A DNA stretch of 64,000 nucleotides, from positions 1-64,000 of the forward strand of contig CAJTLI010000008.1 of assembly GCA_910577525.1 (NCBI GenBank), in the 5' to 3' direction. Of the stretch, positions 41,875 through 50,296 are shown in pieces. Source of the DNA: an uncultured Oscillospiraceae bacterium (GTDB lineage: Bacteria; Bacillota; Clostridia; Oscillospirales; Oscillospiraceae). Made by a program: the position numbers and the translations under genes. Each line of letters begins with the position of its first letter. Position 1 is the stretch's first letter. The notes beneath the pieces are model-generated. The model was given only the letters and a program-made list of their open reading frames with translations, made no database searches and was not told the origin of the DNA.

Positions 41875-43149
41875 TCAGACGGAAAGATTCAGCAGGACGC
41901 TGAGGGAAAACCGTCCTCCCGTCTTTTCCGCCAGCACCGCGCCGTGATACTTTTCCGCCACCGCCCGGATGTTGGACAGGCCGGTGCCCGCAGGGGGGAG
42001 AGGGTCCTCCGGGCAGGTGTTCTCAAAGGCCAGCAGGTAGAAATCCCCCTGACGGCTTCCGCTGACGCGGATGGCCTTGGCTCCGCCGCCGGAGCGGCAG
42101 GCGGCGACGGCGTTGTCCAGGGCGTTGGCGAAGAGCACGCACAGGTCAAGGTCGTCGATGCCGCAGGACCTGGGCAGCGTCAGGGACACCTCCGCCGCGA
42201 TGTCCTTGGCCAGCCCCAGCTTTTCCTCCAGCAGAATATCCACCACCGGGCAGCCGGTCCGGCAGGGGAGGGACAGGGCCTCCGAGGCCGCCTCCAGCTT
42301 TTTCAGGTATGCCCGGCCCTCCTCCGGCGCTCCATTCCGGAGCAGTCCGTCCAGCACGGCCAGGTGGTTTTTGATGTCGTGGCGGAAGGCCCTTGTCCGC
42401 TCGTAGCGGGCCTGGGCCTCGGCGATATAGACCTTCTGCGCCTGGGCCGCCTGGGTCAGGGACTGCAGCGCCGCCCGGGCCTGGAGGCCCTGGCAGAGGC
42501 GCCGGTAGGCGTACAGGGTGCACAGCAGCGCCGCCAGCCCCATGACCTGGAGCAGCAGCAGGGTGCTGTGCTTTCCCACCTCCTCCAGGGAGACGGTGGG
42601 GGCAAAAAAGCTGTAGGCGGTCTGGAGGATATACAGCTCCGCGGCAAAGAAAAACAGCCCGGGGAACAGCAGCAGGCCGATATAGGGCGTCCGGCCGTCC
42701 CCGGTCCAGGACAGGAGCTTCAGCACAGCGTAATAGCAGCCGGCGCACAGCGCAAAGAACAGGAGCTGTGCGGCCAAAAACAGCGGATAAAACAGCGGAC
42801 TGCCGATGAAGCGGGGAAAGAGCGCCGCCTCCACGGAGTTGACGATGCCAAAGGAAAGCTGTGACACGTAGTAGGACAGCACGGCGGCCAGCCAGGACAC
42901 GGACCTCTGATTTCCCATACCGAGGCGGCTGAGGGCATAGAGCGCCAGCACGCCCGCGCCTACGGGGAGCGTTCCGTCAAGGACAAGGCTGCTTGAGATA
43001 AACTGAATCGCGCTCAAAAGGAGAACGTAGGCGGCGAAGTACCATCCGTTCAGCTTCTTTCCGGTGAGACGGCCGATAAAGATCAGGTGCATCACCCCAT
43101 GTCCCACGAGGAGGCAGAGGCTGTCCAGAAACAGGACGAGATAGTCCAT
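41875..43149 (-). CDS. GHKL (AgrC-like) membrane histidine kinase
   Basis: A 424-residue protein. The first 220 residues form about six to seven membrane helices with no large external domain; a coiled coil follows, then the phospho-acceptor region AFRHDIKNHLAVLDGLL (His257) and the HATPase (DLCVLFANALDNAVAAC, GTGLSNIRAVAEKYHG). This layout is that of AgrC/ComD peptide receptors. It lies 1 base behind the LytTR regulator and together they form a typical AgrA/AgrC-type pair. No agrB, agrD or obvious peptide gene is beside it. ATG 43149 is preceded by GCGGGGGCGCTGAT. Confidence 0.92.
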   Translation of the reverse strand: MDYLVLFLDSLCLLVGHGVMHLIFIGRLTGKKLNGWYFAAYVLLLSAIQFISSSLVLDGTLPVGAGVLALYALSRLGMGNQRSVSWLAAVLSYYVSQLSFGIVNSVEAALFPRFIGSPLFYPLFLAAQLLFFALCAGCYYAVLKLLSWTGDGRTPYIGLLLFPGLFFFAAELYILQTAYSFFAPTVSLEEVGKHSTLLLLQVMGLAALLCTLYAYRRLCQGLQARAALQSLTQAAQAQKVYIAEAQARYERTRAFRHDIKNHLAVLDGLLRNGAPEEGRAYLKKLEAASEALSLPCRTGCPVVDILLEEKLGLAKDIAAEVSLTLPRSCGIDDLDLCVLFANALDNAVAACRSGGGAKAIRVSGSRQGDFYLLAFENTCPEDPLPPAGTGLSNIRAVAEKYHGAVLAEKTGGRFSLSVLLNLSV

Positions 43150-43150
43150 A

Positions 43151-43864
43151 TCAGCGCCCCCGCTCCTTCATGTGGCGCAGAAGGGCCTGGGTCAGCTCCC
43201 GCTCCCGCAGGCGGGAGACGGGGACGGTCTCCCCCTGGAGCAGCGTGACCTGCCCGCCCTGGCACCCGCGGACGCAGTCCAGATTGACCAGATAGCTCCG
43301 GTGGCACTTGAAAAAGCGTCCGTCCACCCGGCGCTCCAGTTCCTCCAGCCTGCCGTAGTAGTCCGTCACCGTCCCGTCCCGCTGGTGGAGATAGAGCTTC
43401 CGGCCCAGCACCTCGCAGTACGCGATGTGATCCAGCGGGACCACCTGGCAGCCGGTTCCCCGCCGGACCACGAGGTCCGGACCCGCCCGCCGCTCCAGGG
43501 CCCGAAGCGCCCGGTCCATGACCCGGCGGAGGGCGCCGCCGTCCAGAGGCTTGAGCAGGTAGTCGAAGGCCTCCACCTGAAAGGCGTCAAATACGCAGTC
43601 CTTCAGAACCGTCACAAAGACCAGCAGGCTCTGATCCCCCCGGCCGCGCAGCAGCCGGGCCGTCTCCATGCCGTCCGGCCGCTCCATCCGGATATCCAGA
43701 AAAACCACGTCAAAGGGGTCCCCGCTCTCCAGCAGGGCGCGGCCGCCGGAAAAGCCGCTGACCGAGTAGGCCGTCATCCGGTGCTCCTCCATATAGTGCG
43801 CAAGAAGGGTCTCCAGCTCCCGGACCACGGAGGGCTCGTCGTCGCAGATCGCGAAATTGATCAT
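43151..43864 (-). CDS. LytTR-family response regulator
   Basis: A 237-residue protein: receiver domain (FAICDDEPSVVRELETLL, FDVVFLDIRMERPDG, phospho-acceptor Asp57, then VFVTVLKD and YLLKP) and a C-terminal LytTR DNA-binding domain (LDHIAYCEVLGRKLYLH, RRVDGRFFKCHRSYLVNLD). Such regulators bind pairs of direct repeats about 21 bases apart. Just such a repeat lies upstream of this gene's own promoter. ATG 43864 is preferred over a GTG pair two to three codons further up. Its partner kinase follows directly. Confidence 0.94.
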   Translation of the reverse strand: MINFAICDDEPSVVRELETLLAHYMEEHRMTAYSVSGFSGGRALLESGDPFDVVFLDIRMERPDGMETARLLRGRGDQSLLVFVTVLKDCVFDAFQVEAFDYLLKPLDGGALRRVMDRALRALERRAGPDLVVRRGTGCQVVPLDHIAYCEVLGRKLYLHQRDGTVTDYYGRLEELERRVDGRFFKCHRSYLVNLDCVRGCQGGQVTLLQGETVPVSRLRERELTQALLRHMKERGR

Positions 43865-43889
43865 GTCCACCACCAGGTTTTTTCATTCT

Positions 43890-43958
43890 AGTGTAGCAGA
43901 GACGGACCAGGAAGGCAAGGCCGCAGCCACGAAATGCCGGAACTATGTCATGAAATGC
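43890..43958 (-). promoter_or_regulatory. Promoter and LytTR-type direct repeat of the lytTR-GHKL pair
   Basis: Minus strand: TTGCCT (43918-43913), 17-base spacer, TACACT (43895-43890). Upstream of the -35 two 12-base direct repeats, GCATTTCATGAC (43958-43947) and GCATTTCGTGGC (43937-43926), start 21 bases apart, exactly two helical turns. They agree in 10 of 12 positions. The farther one overlaps the stop codon of the preceding histidine kinase gene. Autoregulation by the LytTR protein is the simplest reading. Confidence 0.7.
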
Positions 43959-44826
43959 GGGCGAAGGACAGCCTGATCTCCAGGCCGCCGCCGGTGAGCC
44001 GGGCCGACGCCTCCCCGCCCATCCGCTCCATCAGCTCCCGGACGATGGCCAGGCCCAGGCCGGCCCCGCCCCCGCCCCGGGCGGGACTGCTCTGGTAGAA
44101 GCGGTCAAAGAGGTGCTCCGGGTCCGGCCGGGGGCCGGGGCCCAGCGGGTTGAAAAAGACCAGCCCCTCCGCCGTCCCGGAGACGCGCAGCCCCCCGCCG
44201 CCATGGCGCAGGGCGTTGGCGATCAGGTTGCGGTACACCCGGGCCAGGGCCGCCGGGTCGGCCCAAACCGCCATGTTCTCCCGGTCGAACCGCAGCTCCG
44301 GCGCAATCCCCGCCGCCTCCAGCCGGGGATAGAACTCCGCCAGAGCGTCCCAAAGGGGCGGCAGGGCCGCCGTCTCCCCGCACTCCAGCGGCTGGGGCTC
44401 GTTCAGCAGCCGGGTGTACAAAAACAGCTGGTCCAGCAGGCCGTTCAGGTCCTCCAGACGCTTTTGGACGATGCCAAGATATTCCGCCCGCCGCTCCGGC
44501 TCCTCCTCCAGCAGCTGCAAATAGCCCATGGCGCCGGCCAGGGGGGTGCGGATATCGTGGGAGACGCAGACCATGGTATACCGCAGCTCCCGCTCGCCCT
44601 TCAGCGCCTCCATCCGGAGCCGTCGCCCTTCCTCCAGCCGCCGGTTCACCGCCCGGCACAGCCGCCGGGCCGGGGCGCTGTCCAGCTCCACCGTCAGGGG
44701 CAGGTTGCTCTGGGCCGGGGTCTCCTCCAGCGCGAGGGCCATGTCGTTGAGCTGGCGGCGGTAGGCCAGCAGGCGCAGCAGGGCAAGGCCCAGGGCGGCC
44801 AGGGCCAGAATCAGGGCGGGCAGCAT
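43948..44826 (-). CDS. One-TM sensor histidine kinase
   Basis: A 292-residue kinase. A single N-terminal membrane helix (LPALILALAALGLALLRLL) is followed by a short linker, the HisKA domain (TMVCVSHDIRTPLAGAMGY, His90) and HATPase (RVYRNLIANALRHGG, FDRFYQSSPARG, GAGLGLAIVRELMERMGG). With no external domain it probably senses through the neighbouring ABC transporter, as known for antimicrobial-peptide modules. It is fourth in the regulator-ATPase-permease-kinase order. ATG 44826 follows AAAGGAGGAACC. Confidence 0.9.
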   Translation of the reverse strand: MLPALILALAALGLALLRLLAYRRQLNDMALALEETPAQSNLPLTVELDSAPARRLCRAVNRRLEEGRRLRMEALKGERELRYTMVCVSHDIRTPLAGAMGYLQLLEEEPERRAEYLGIVQKRLEDLNGLLDQLFLYTRLLNEPQPLECGETAALPPLWDALAEFYPRLEAAGIAPELRFDRENMAVWADPAALARVYRNLIANALRHGGGGLRVSGTAEGLVFFNPLGPGPRPDPEHLFDRFYQSSPARGGGGAGLGLAIVRELMERMGGEASARLTGGGLEIRLSFARIS

Positions 44827-44887
44827 GGCGGTTCCTCCTTTTCCGTGAACGAGCCGTTTCCCCCGCCCATGGGGCGGGGGAAACGGT

Positions 44888-45697
44888 TCAGATATCCCGT
44901 TTCTCCATGGCGATCAGGCTTCCGGCGGCGTAGACCAGAGCCCAGCCGGTGGAGCAGCCCAGGATCATAACCATCTGGGACGCGTCCGGCCTGGGCACGC
45001 ACTGGGAGCTGACCACCATACTGAGCAGATACTGGGCCAGATTATGCCAGCCCAGCTGCTGGCACAGGTTTTGCAGGAACGCCGCGATGAGCCCGCCGCC
45101 GGACACCACCGACAGAATAATGCCCAGGGTGGAGCTCCGGGTGAGCAGCACCAGGCCCAGGCCCATCAGAGCGAAGGCCCAAGTGGGAAGCCACAGCCAG
45201 AAGGCGTACTGCAAGATTTCCGCGGCCGGGCCGGACTCCAGATGGATTTTGAACAGGAGGGGGGCCACCAGGGACAGCAGGACGCCCAATACCGTCACGA
45301 TTCCGCTGTACACGCCCGTCAGCAGGAGCTTGGACAGCACGTACTCCCAGCGGCGGGGCCGGGCGAAGCAGATGTTCTTGACATAGCCGCTGGAAAAATC
45401 GCTGTGGACGAACAGGGTCACGCCAATTCCGGCCAGCAGGAGCAGGAATCCGCTGCCCAGGCACTCGTGAACGAAGTCCAGCCGGGTCATGCCCTGGAGC
45501 TGCTCTTGCATATCCTCGCTGGAGCCGTTGGTCACAACCATGCCGGTGTTTTGAAGGGCGTCCAGCTTCTCCTGGTCGGTGACGGCGGAGATCGTGCCCA
45601 CCATCAGGACGATCAGCGCCGCCGTCACACCCAGAATGATGTAAAAGCTCCGGCTTTTGAACAGCCGCCGGAGATCCAATTTCAGCAGGTTAAACAT
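44888..45697 (-). CDS. ABC-2 type permease
   Basis: A 269-residue protein with about six membrane helices. It starts FNLLKLDLRRLFKSRSFYIILGVTAALIVLMVG, with the first helix, then a hydrophilic loop of about 60 residues (DALQNTGMVVTNGSSEDMQEQ), and continues with the conserved ABC-2 core (KNICFARPRRWEYVLSKLLL). It overlaps the ATPase gene by 8 bases. Transporters of this form export or detach peptides and antibiotics, or export lipids. The substrate cannot be told. Confidence 0.9.
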   Translation of the reverse strand: MFNLLKLDLRRLFKSRSFYIILGVTAALIVLMVGTISAVTDQEKLDALQNTGMVVTNGSSEDMQEQLQGMTRLDFVHECLGSGFLLLLAGIGVTLFVHSDFSSGYVKNICFARPRRWEYVLSKLLLTGVYSGIVTVLGVLLSLVAPLLFKIHLESGPAAEILQYAFWLWLPTWAFALMGLGLVLLTRSSTLGIILSVVSGGGLIAAFLQNLCQQLGWHNLAQYLLSMVVSSQCVPRPDASQMVMILGCSTGWALVYAAGSLIAMEKRDI

Positions 45698-46601
45698 GGT
45701 CCGCGCCTCCCATCCGCTCCAGAAAATAGCCCTCCAGATCCTGCCGGTGCAGGCCCATCTCCTCCACCGAAATACCGGCGCCGGTGAGGACCCGCCCCAC
45801 CGCCTTGACGTCCACGCTCTCATAGATCCGAATCTCCCCCTCGGGGCGCATCTCCCAGCGGACGAGGCAGAACTCCTTTTCCAGCAGGGCCGCGGCCTTC
45901 CGGGGGTGGTCGCAGCGCAGGTGGAGATAGTCGGTGCACTTCTGCTCCAGGCCGGCGGCGGTGATCTGCTCCACCAGCTTCCCCTCCTGGATGATGCCGT
46001 ACCGGGTGGCGATTTTGCTCAGCTCCCCCAGAATGTGGGAGCTGATGAGCAGGGTGAGCCCCCGCTCCCGGTTGAGCCGCAGCAGCAGCTCCCGCATCTC
46101 CCGGATGCCCTCTGGGTCCAGGCCGTTGATGGGCTCGTCCAGCAGCAGCAGGTCCGGTCCGCCCAGCAGGGCCAGGCCAACCCCCAGCCGCTGCTTCATG
46201 CCCATGGAGTAGTGCCGTACCGGCTTTTTCGCATTGGGGGACAGGCCCACCGTCTCCAGGGTCTCGCTCACCTGCCGCTCCGGGCTGTCCAGCCCCAGCA
46301 GGGCGGCGTACAGCCGCAGATTCTCCCGGCCGCTCAGGTCTGGGTACAGTCCCGGCTGCTCAATGAGGGCCCCCACCCGCCGCCGGGCCACCGGGTCCCG
46401 GATGGGCTTGCCGAAGATCAGCGCCTCTCCCTGGGTGGGCCGGGCCAGCCCGCACAGGAGCTTCAGGGTGGTGGACTTGCCCGCGCCGTTGCGGCCGATG
46501 AAGCCGTAGATGTCCCCCTCCTCGACGGTCAGGTCCAGCCCGTCCACCGCCCGCTTGTCCCGGTATCGCTTAGACAGGCCCGTTGTCTGTATGACTGCCA
46601 T
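45690..46601 (-). CDS. ABC transporter ATP-binding protein
   Basis: A 303-residue ATPase. Walker A GFIGRNGAGKSTTLKLL, Q-loop region, signature HYSMGMKQRLGVGLALL, Walker B DLLLLDEPINGLDPEG and the H-loop ISSHILGELSK are complete. The C-terminal 80 residues beyond the core are the extension seen in bacitracin/lantibiotic-type ATPases. It powers the ABC-2 permease of the overlapping gene. ATG 46601 lacks a strong ribosome site but has AAAGGAGG 8 bases upstream. Confidence 0.94.
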   Translation of the reverse strand: MAVIQTTGLSKRYRDKRAVDGLDLTVEEGDIYGFIGRNGAGKSTTLKLLCGLARPTQGEALIFGKPIRDPVARRRVGALIEQPGLYPDLSGRENLRLYAALLGLDSPERQVSETLETVGLSPNAKKPVRHYSMGMKQRLGVGLALLGGPDLLLLDEPINGLDPEGIREMRELLLRLNRERGLTLLISSHILGELSKIATRYGIIQEGKLVEQITAAGLEQKCTDYLHLRCDHPRKAAALLEKEFCLVRWEMRPEGEIRIYESVDVKAVGRVLTGAGISVEEMGLHRQDLEGYFLERMGGADHV

Positions 46602-46715
46602 TCAAAAGCCTCCTTTTTTGTTTGCAGGCCCAGTTTAACAGGCAAATGCCCAAACATCGCAAAGGAAAGGTAAAAAAAGTGCAAAGTTTAAAAAGACCCA
46701 TCCAGGGCGGCGCGG

Positions 46716-47402
46716 CTAAGCTCGCGCTTCCGCTTCCGCCAGCTTGAACCCAATCCCCCACACGGTCTGAATGTAGCTGTCCGTGCCGCTGGGGCGCAGC
46801 TTGGCCCGGATGTTGCTGACGTGGACGGTGATGGTCTTGTCCTCCACGGCGTACCGCTCCCCCCACACCGTTTCGTAGATCTGCTGCTTGGTGAACACCC
46901 GCTTGGGCTGGCGGACCAGCAGCTCCACGATTTTGAACTCGTGGGCGGTGAGGTTCACCGGCTGTCCGGCGGCGGTCAGGGTCATCCCGTCCAGGTCCAG
47001 TGCCCAGTCCCGGAAGCGCAGCCGCTCCCCGGCGGGGGCGGCGCTGGCGTGGCGCAGCTGCACCTGTATTCTGGCCCACAGCTCCTCCAGCTGGTAGGGC
47101 TTGGTGAGGTAGTCGTCCGCCCCCAGGCCCAGCAGCTCCACCTTGTCGGTGAGCTCCGCCCTGGCGGACAGCACAATGATGGGCGTCCGGCTGGTTGTGC
47201 GGATCTCCGCGATGAGCTCGCTGCCGGACAGCCCCGGCAGCATCAGGTCCACCAGCAGCAGGTCAAAGCCGCCCGCCTTCCACAGCAGGCGGCCCTCGGT
47301 GCCGGAAAAGGCCTGGGTGCAGGCGCAGCCCTGCCGCCGGAGGTATTGGGCGGTGGAGCTGCTGATATCGGTATCGTCCTCGACAATCAGAATATGGGGC
47401 AT
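46716..47402 (-). CDS. OmpR/PhoB-type response regulator
   Basis: A 228-residue regulator: receiver domain (PHILIVEDDTDISSSTAQYL, VDLMLPGLSG, phospho-acceptor Asp52, then VLSARAEL and LTKPYQ) and C-terminal winged helix (NLTAHEFKIVELLVRQPKRVFTKQQIYETVWG, VDDKTI-like VEDKTITVHVSNIRAKL). The partner is the histidine kinase three genes downstream. It is the first gene of the unit, 115 bases ahead of the ATPase. A palindrome overlapping the -35 of its promoter may be its own binding site. ATG 47402 follows AAGGAGG. Confidence 0.94.
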   Translation of the reverse strand: MPHILIVEDDTDISSSTAQYLRRQGCACTQAFSGTEGRLLWKAGGFDLLLVDLMLPGLSGSELIAEIRTTSRTPIIVLSARAELTDKVELLGLGADDYLTKPYQLEELWARIQVQLRHASAAPAGERLRFRDWALDLDGMTLTAAGQPVNLTAHEFKIVELLVRQPKRVFTKQQIYETVWGERYAVEDKTITVHVSNIRAKLRPSGTDSYIQTVWGIGFKLAEAEARA

Positions 47403-47454
47403 GTGACGGCCTCCTTGATCGGTGTCGCGGATTAAGCGGCAGTCCGCAGAAAAG

Positions 47455-47489
47455 ATTATACTCCATTCGGGAAGGTATGAAAATACCTT
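47455..47489 (-). promoter_or_regulatory. Promoter with overlapping palindrome, OmpR-type/ABC operon
   Basis: Minus strand: TTTTCA (47483-47478), 17-base spacer, perfect TATAAT (47460-47455). AAGGTAT-nnnn-ATACCTT (47472-47489) covers the -35, as expected for an operator. Confidence 0.65.
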
Positions 47490-47671
47490 GTGTTGAAATA
47501 TTCCCCGGGGGCCTTGAAGGGCGGCAGGAGCGTATTTCATGACATCCGGAGCGCATTCCGATACAAAAGCCTTGATGCGGTATTCTATTATGGGTAGACT
47601 GATATGGGCAGAGGGCCTGAAACCCGGCGGGCGGGCTCTGTCCAAATTTAACGCGACAGGAGGAATCAGCC

Positions 47672-48199
47672 ATGATGTCTGTTTCTGGTGTGGACGCCCA
47701 CGCGGTACGGCCCTTGACGGCGGAAGGAGCGCCCCCGGTCCGGGAGCCGGAAAAAGAGGCGCGGAGCCGTCGGCCCGCGCCCGCAATGGACGAGTACGTC
47801 CCGGAGGAGCCCCGGGAGCCGTCCGGCCGCTACTGGATTGGGAGGGACGGGGAGGGACGGCCCAAGTTGTGCTTTGACGGTCCCGAGCGGGCGGAAGACG
47901 CCGCCCAAGGGCCGGGGAAGGCCCCCGAGGCGGAGAGGCCCGGCGGCGCCAAGGGTCCGGAAAAGGGAGGCAAAAAGGGGGAGCGCTGGATCTGCAATAC
48001 GGACAGCGTGGACCGCGAGATCGAACGGCTGAAAAAGAAGCGGCAGGAGCTGGAGCGGCAGCTCGGCGCCGAGCGCGGTCAGGACCGGGCCAAGGAGCTG
48101 GAACGGCAGCTGGCTCAGGTGGAGCGGGAGCTGGCCCAAAAGGACAACGACACGTACCGGAAGCAGCACGCCGTATTTACGCGCCTAGGCGCTGGTTGA
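47672..48199 (+). CDS. Hypothetical coiled-coil protein
   Basis: A 175-residue hydrophilic protein from ATG 47672, which follows AGGAGGAATCAGCC (the next codon is ATG too). Residues 1-105 are Pro/Glu/Arg-rich and appear disordered; residues about 106-165 form a heptad coiled coil that begins WICNTDSVDREIERLKKKRQ and ends KDNDTYRKQHAVF. The NTDxVDxEIExLKxKxxEL pattern recurs in unnamed clostridial proteins as far as I recall, without assigned function. It diverges from the regulator gene and is followed by a separate promoter for the MATE gene. Confidence 0.7.
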   Translation: MMSVSGVDAHAVRPLTAEGAPPVREPEKEARSRRPAPAMDEYVPEEPREPSGRYWIGRDGEGRPKLCFDGPERAEDAAQGPGKAPEAERPGGAKGPEKGGKKGERWICNTDSVDREIERLKKKRQELERQLGAERGQDRAKELERQLAQVERELAQKDNDTYRKQHAVFTRLGAG

Positions 48200-48238
48200 G
48201 CCTCGGCCGGACCCCCGCGCCGCGGGAAAATCATGCGA

Positions 48239-48267
48239 TTGACATATGGCTCCAGTCCCGCTACAAT
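48239..48267 (+). promoter_or_regulatory. Strong promoter of the MATE gene
   Basis: Perfect TTGACA (48239-48244), 17-base spacer, TACAAT (48262-48267), 46 bases before the start codon. Confidence 0.85.
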
Positions 48268-48313
48268 AGTCACCAGGACGCTGTGCCCAGGATCTTTGCG
48301 GAGAGGTGAGGAC

Positions 48314-49666
48314 ATGAACCGGGATTTGACCCAGGGCCCTGTCATGAGGTCCATGCTGTGCTTTGCCGTCCCCATGATTCTGGGCGATCTGCTCCAGCAG
48401 TGCTACAATATCGCGGATACGCTCATTGTGGGTCAATACCTGGGGAAAAACGCCCTGGCCGCCGTGGGCTCCTCCTTTACGCTGATGACGTTTCTCACCT
48501 CCATTCTGCTGGGGCTGTGCATGGGCAGCGGCGCGGTGTTCTCCATCCGCTTCGGCCAGCGGGACGAAGAGGGCCTGCGGGAGGGCGCCCACGCCGCTTT
48601 TGCCCTCATCGCCCTGCTCACCCTGGCGTTAAACGGGCTGGCCTTCCTCTGCCTGGACTGGATTCGGGTCTTTCTCCGGGTTCCCAGCCAGGTCTGGGGC
48701 ATGATGCGGGACTATCTGGCGGTTATCTTCTGCGGCATTGCCGCCACCTTTCTCTATAACTATTTCGCCTCCTTCCTGCGCTCGGTGGGCAATTCGGTGG
48801 CGCCGCTGGTCTTTTTGGCGGCGTCCGCCGCCCTGAACATCGGGCTGGATCTATGGTTTGTGCTGGGGCTGGAGCGGGGCGTGGCGGGGGCGGCGGAGGC
48901 CACCGTGGCCGCCCAGTACGCCTCCGGCCTGGGAATCGCCGGGTATACGCTGGTCAAATACCCTCAGCTGCGCCCCGCAGGCGGGCGGTTCCGGGTAAAA
49001 GCCGCCCGGGTCCGGGAGATCGCCGGCTTCTCGCTGCTCACCTGCGTCCAGCAGTCGGTGATGAACCTGGGCATTCTCATGGTCCAGGGGCTGGTGAACA
49101 GCTTTGGGCCCACGGTGATGGCGGCGTTTGCCGCGGCGGTGAAAATCGACGCCTTCGCCTATATGCCTGTCCAGGACTTCGGAAACGCCTTCTCCACCTT
49201 CATCGCCCAGAACTACGGCGCGAAAAAGGAGAAGCGCATCCGGGCCGGGCTGAAGGGCGCGGTGCTGTCGTCCATGCTCTTCTGCGCCCTGGTCTCCGCA
49301 CTGGTCTGGGCCTTTGCCCGGCCCCTGATGGGCCTGTTTGTGGAGGCGAAGGAGACGGAGACAATTCTGGAGGGGATGCGCTACCTGCGCATTGAGGGGG
49401 CGTTCTACTGCAGCATCGGCTGTCTCTTTCTGCTGTACGGCCTGTACCGCGCCCTGGGGCGTCCGGGCATGTCGGTGGTGCTGACGGTGGTCTCCCTGGG
49501 CACGCGGGTGCTGCTGGCCCACCTGCTTTCCGCCGTTCCCAGCCTGGGCGTGACCGGCATCTGGTGGTCGGTGCCCATCGGCTGGGCGCTGGCGGACGCG
49601 GCGGGGCTGCTCTATTACGCCGCGCGGCAAAAGCGGCTTTTTTCCTGGGAGGGCGCGGCCGTTTAA
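48314..49666 (+). CDS. MATE family efflux transporter
   Basis: A 450-residue protein with about 12 membrane helices, from ATG 48314 after GAGAGGTGAGGAC. It opens DLTQGPVMRSMLCFAVPMILGDLLQQCYNIADTLIVGQY, the family start with its conserved QxxYNxxDxxxVGxxxG, and repeats the pattern in the second half (QQSVMNLGILMVQGLVNSFGP). MATE proteins expel drugs or metabolites using Na or H gradients. The CYTH gene follows 35 bases downstream and may be cotranscribed. Substrate unknown. Confidence 0.94.
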   Translation: MNRDLTQGPVMRSMLCFAVPMILGDLLQQCYNIADTLIVGQYLGKNALAAVGSSFTLMTFLTSILLGLCMGSGAVFSIRFGQRDEEGLREGAHAAFALIALLTLALNGLAFLCLDWIRVFLRVPSQVWGMMRDYLAVIFCGIAATFLYNYFASFLRSVGNSVAPLVFLAASAALNIGLDLWFVLGLERGVAGAAEATVAAQYASGLGIAGYTLVKYPQLRPAGGRFRVKAARVREIAGFSLLTCVQQSVMNLGILMVQGLVNSFGPTVMAAFAAAVKIDAFAYMPVQDFGNAFSTFIAQNYGAKKEKRIRAGLKGAVLSSMLFCALVSALVWAFARPLMGLFVEAKETETILEGMRYLRIEGAFYCSIGCLFLLYGLYRALGRPGMSVVLTVVSLGTRVLLAHLLSAVPSLGVTGIWWSVPIGWALADAAGLLYYAARQKRLFSWEGAAV

Positions 49667-49701
49667 CCGGCCGGAATTCGCGCAGACGGAGGAGAAGCGG
49701 C

Positions 49702-50226
49702 ATGGAGAATACATTTATGGAGATTGAGCGGAAATTTCTGCTTTCGGCGTTCCCGGAGGACCTGCCGCTGAAGGGGCGGTTTGAGGTCTGTCAGGCGTAC
49801 CTTTCCACGGAGCCGGAGGTCAGAATCCGCCGCCGGACGGCGGAGAGCGGGGAGACGGCCTATTTTCTCACCATCAAATCCGGCGGCGGGCTGGCCCGCC
49901 GGGAGGTGGAGCTGTCCATTCAGGGGGAGCAGTTCCAGGCCCTGGCGGACATGGTGCCGCACCCCTTTATTCAAAAGGAGCTCCGGCTCTATGAGCTTCC
50001 CGGCGGTCTGGAGCTGGAGTGCTCGCTGGTTGACAGGGGATCGGAGACCGAGTTCATGTACGCGGAGGTGGAGTTTCCCAGCGTGAAGGCCGCGGAGCGC
50101 TTTACGCCCTGCTTCGGCTATGACAGAGAGATCACCCGCTGCCCCGGAAGCGGGATGAAGCACTACTGGAGGCGGACGCGGGAGGGGGAGACGCGGCGGG
50201 ACGGGGATAGATTCAGCGCTTTGTGA
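49702..50226 (+). CDS. CYTH-domain protein
   Basis: A 174-residue protein from ATG 49702 after GGAGGAG. MEIERKFLL carries the ExExK motif (E, E, K) that defines CYTH tunnel phosphatases/cyclases, followed by an alternating pattern of charged strands (EVRIRRRTAES, YFLTIKSGGGLARREVEL). The fold hydrolyses triphosphates such as inorganic triphosphate or thiamine triphosphate in bacteria. The substrate is not evident. The end is Arg-rich and less conserved. Confidence 0.9.
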   Translation: MENTFMEIERKFLLSAFPEDLPLKGRFEVCQAYLSTEPEVRIRRRTAESGETAYFLTIKSGGGLARREVELSIQGEQFQALADMVPHPFIQKELRLYELPGGLELECSLVDRGSETEFMYAEVEFPSVKAAERFTPCFGYDREITRCPGSGMKHYWRRTREGETRRDGDRFSAL

Positions 50227-50234
50227 GAAGCCGC

Positions 50235-50279
50235 GGGGGCATTTTGGACCTTTCAAGAGAAAGCGTCCAAAATGCCCCC
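50235..50279. terminator. Strong hairpin between CYTH and DASS genes
   Basis: GGGGGCATTTTGGAC pairs with GTCCAAAATGCCCCC, a perfect 15-bp stem with a 15-base loop between convergent genes. T-runs behind it are weak on both strands, so it is a probable bidirectional terminator or mRNA-end protector. Confidence 0.6.
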
Positions 50280-50296
50280 GTCATTTATATCTCGAT

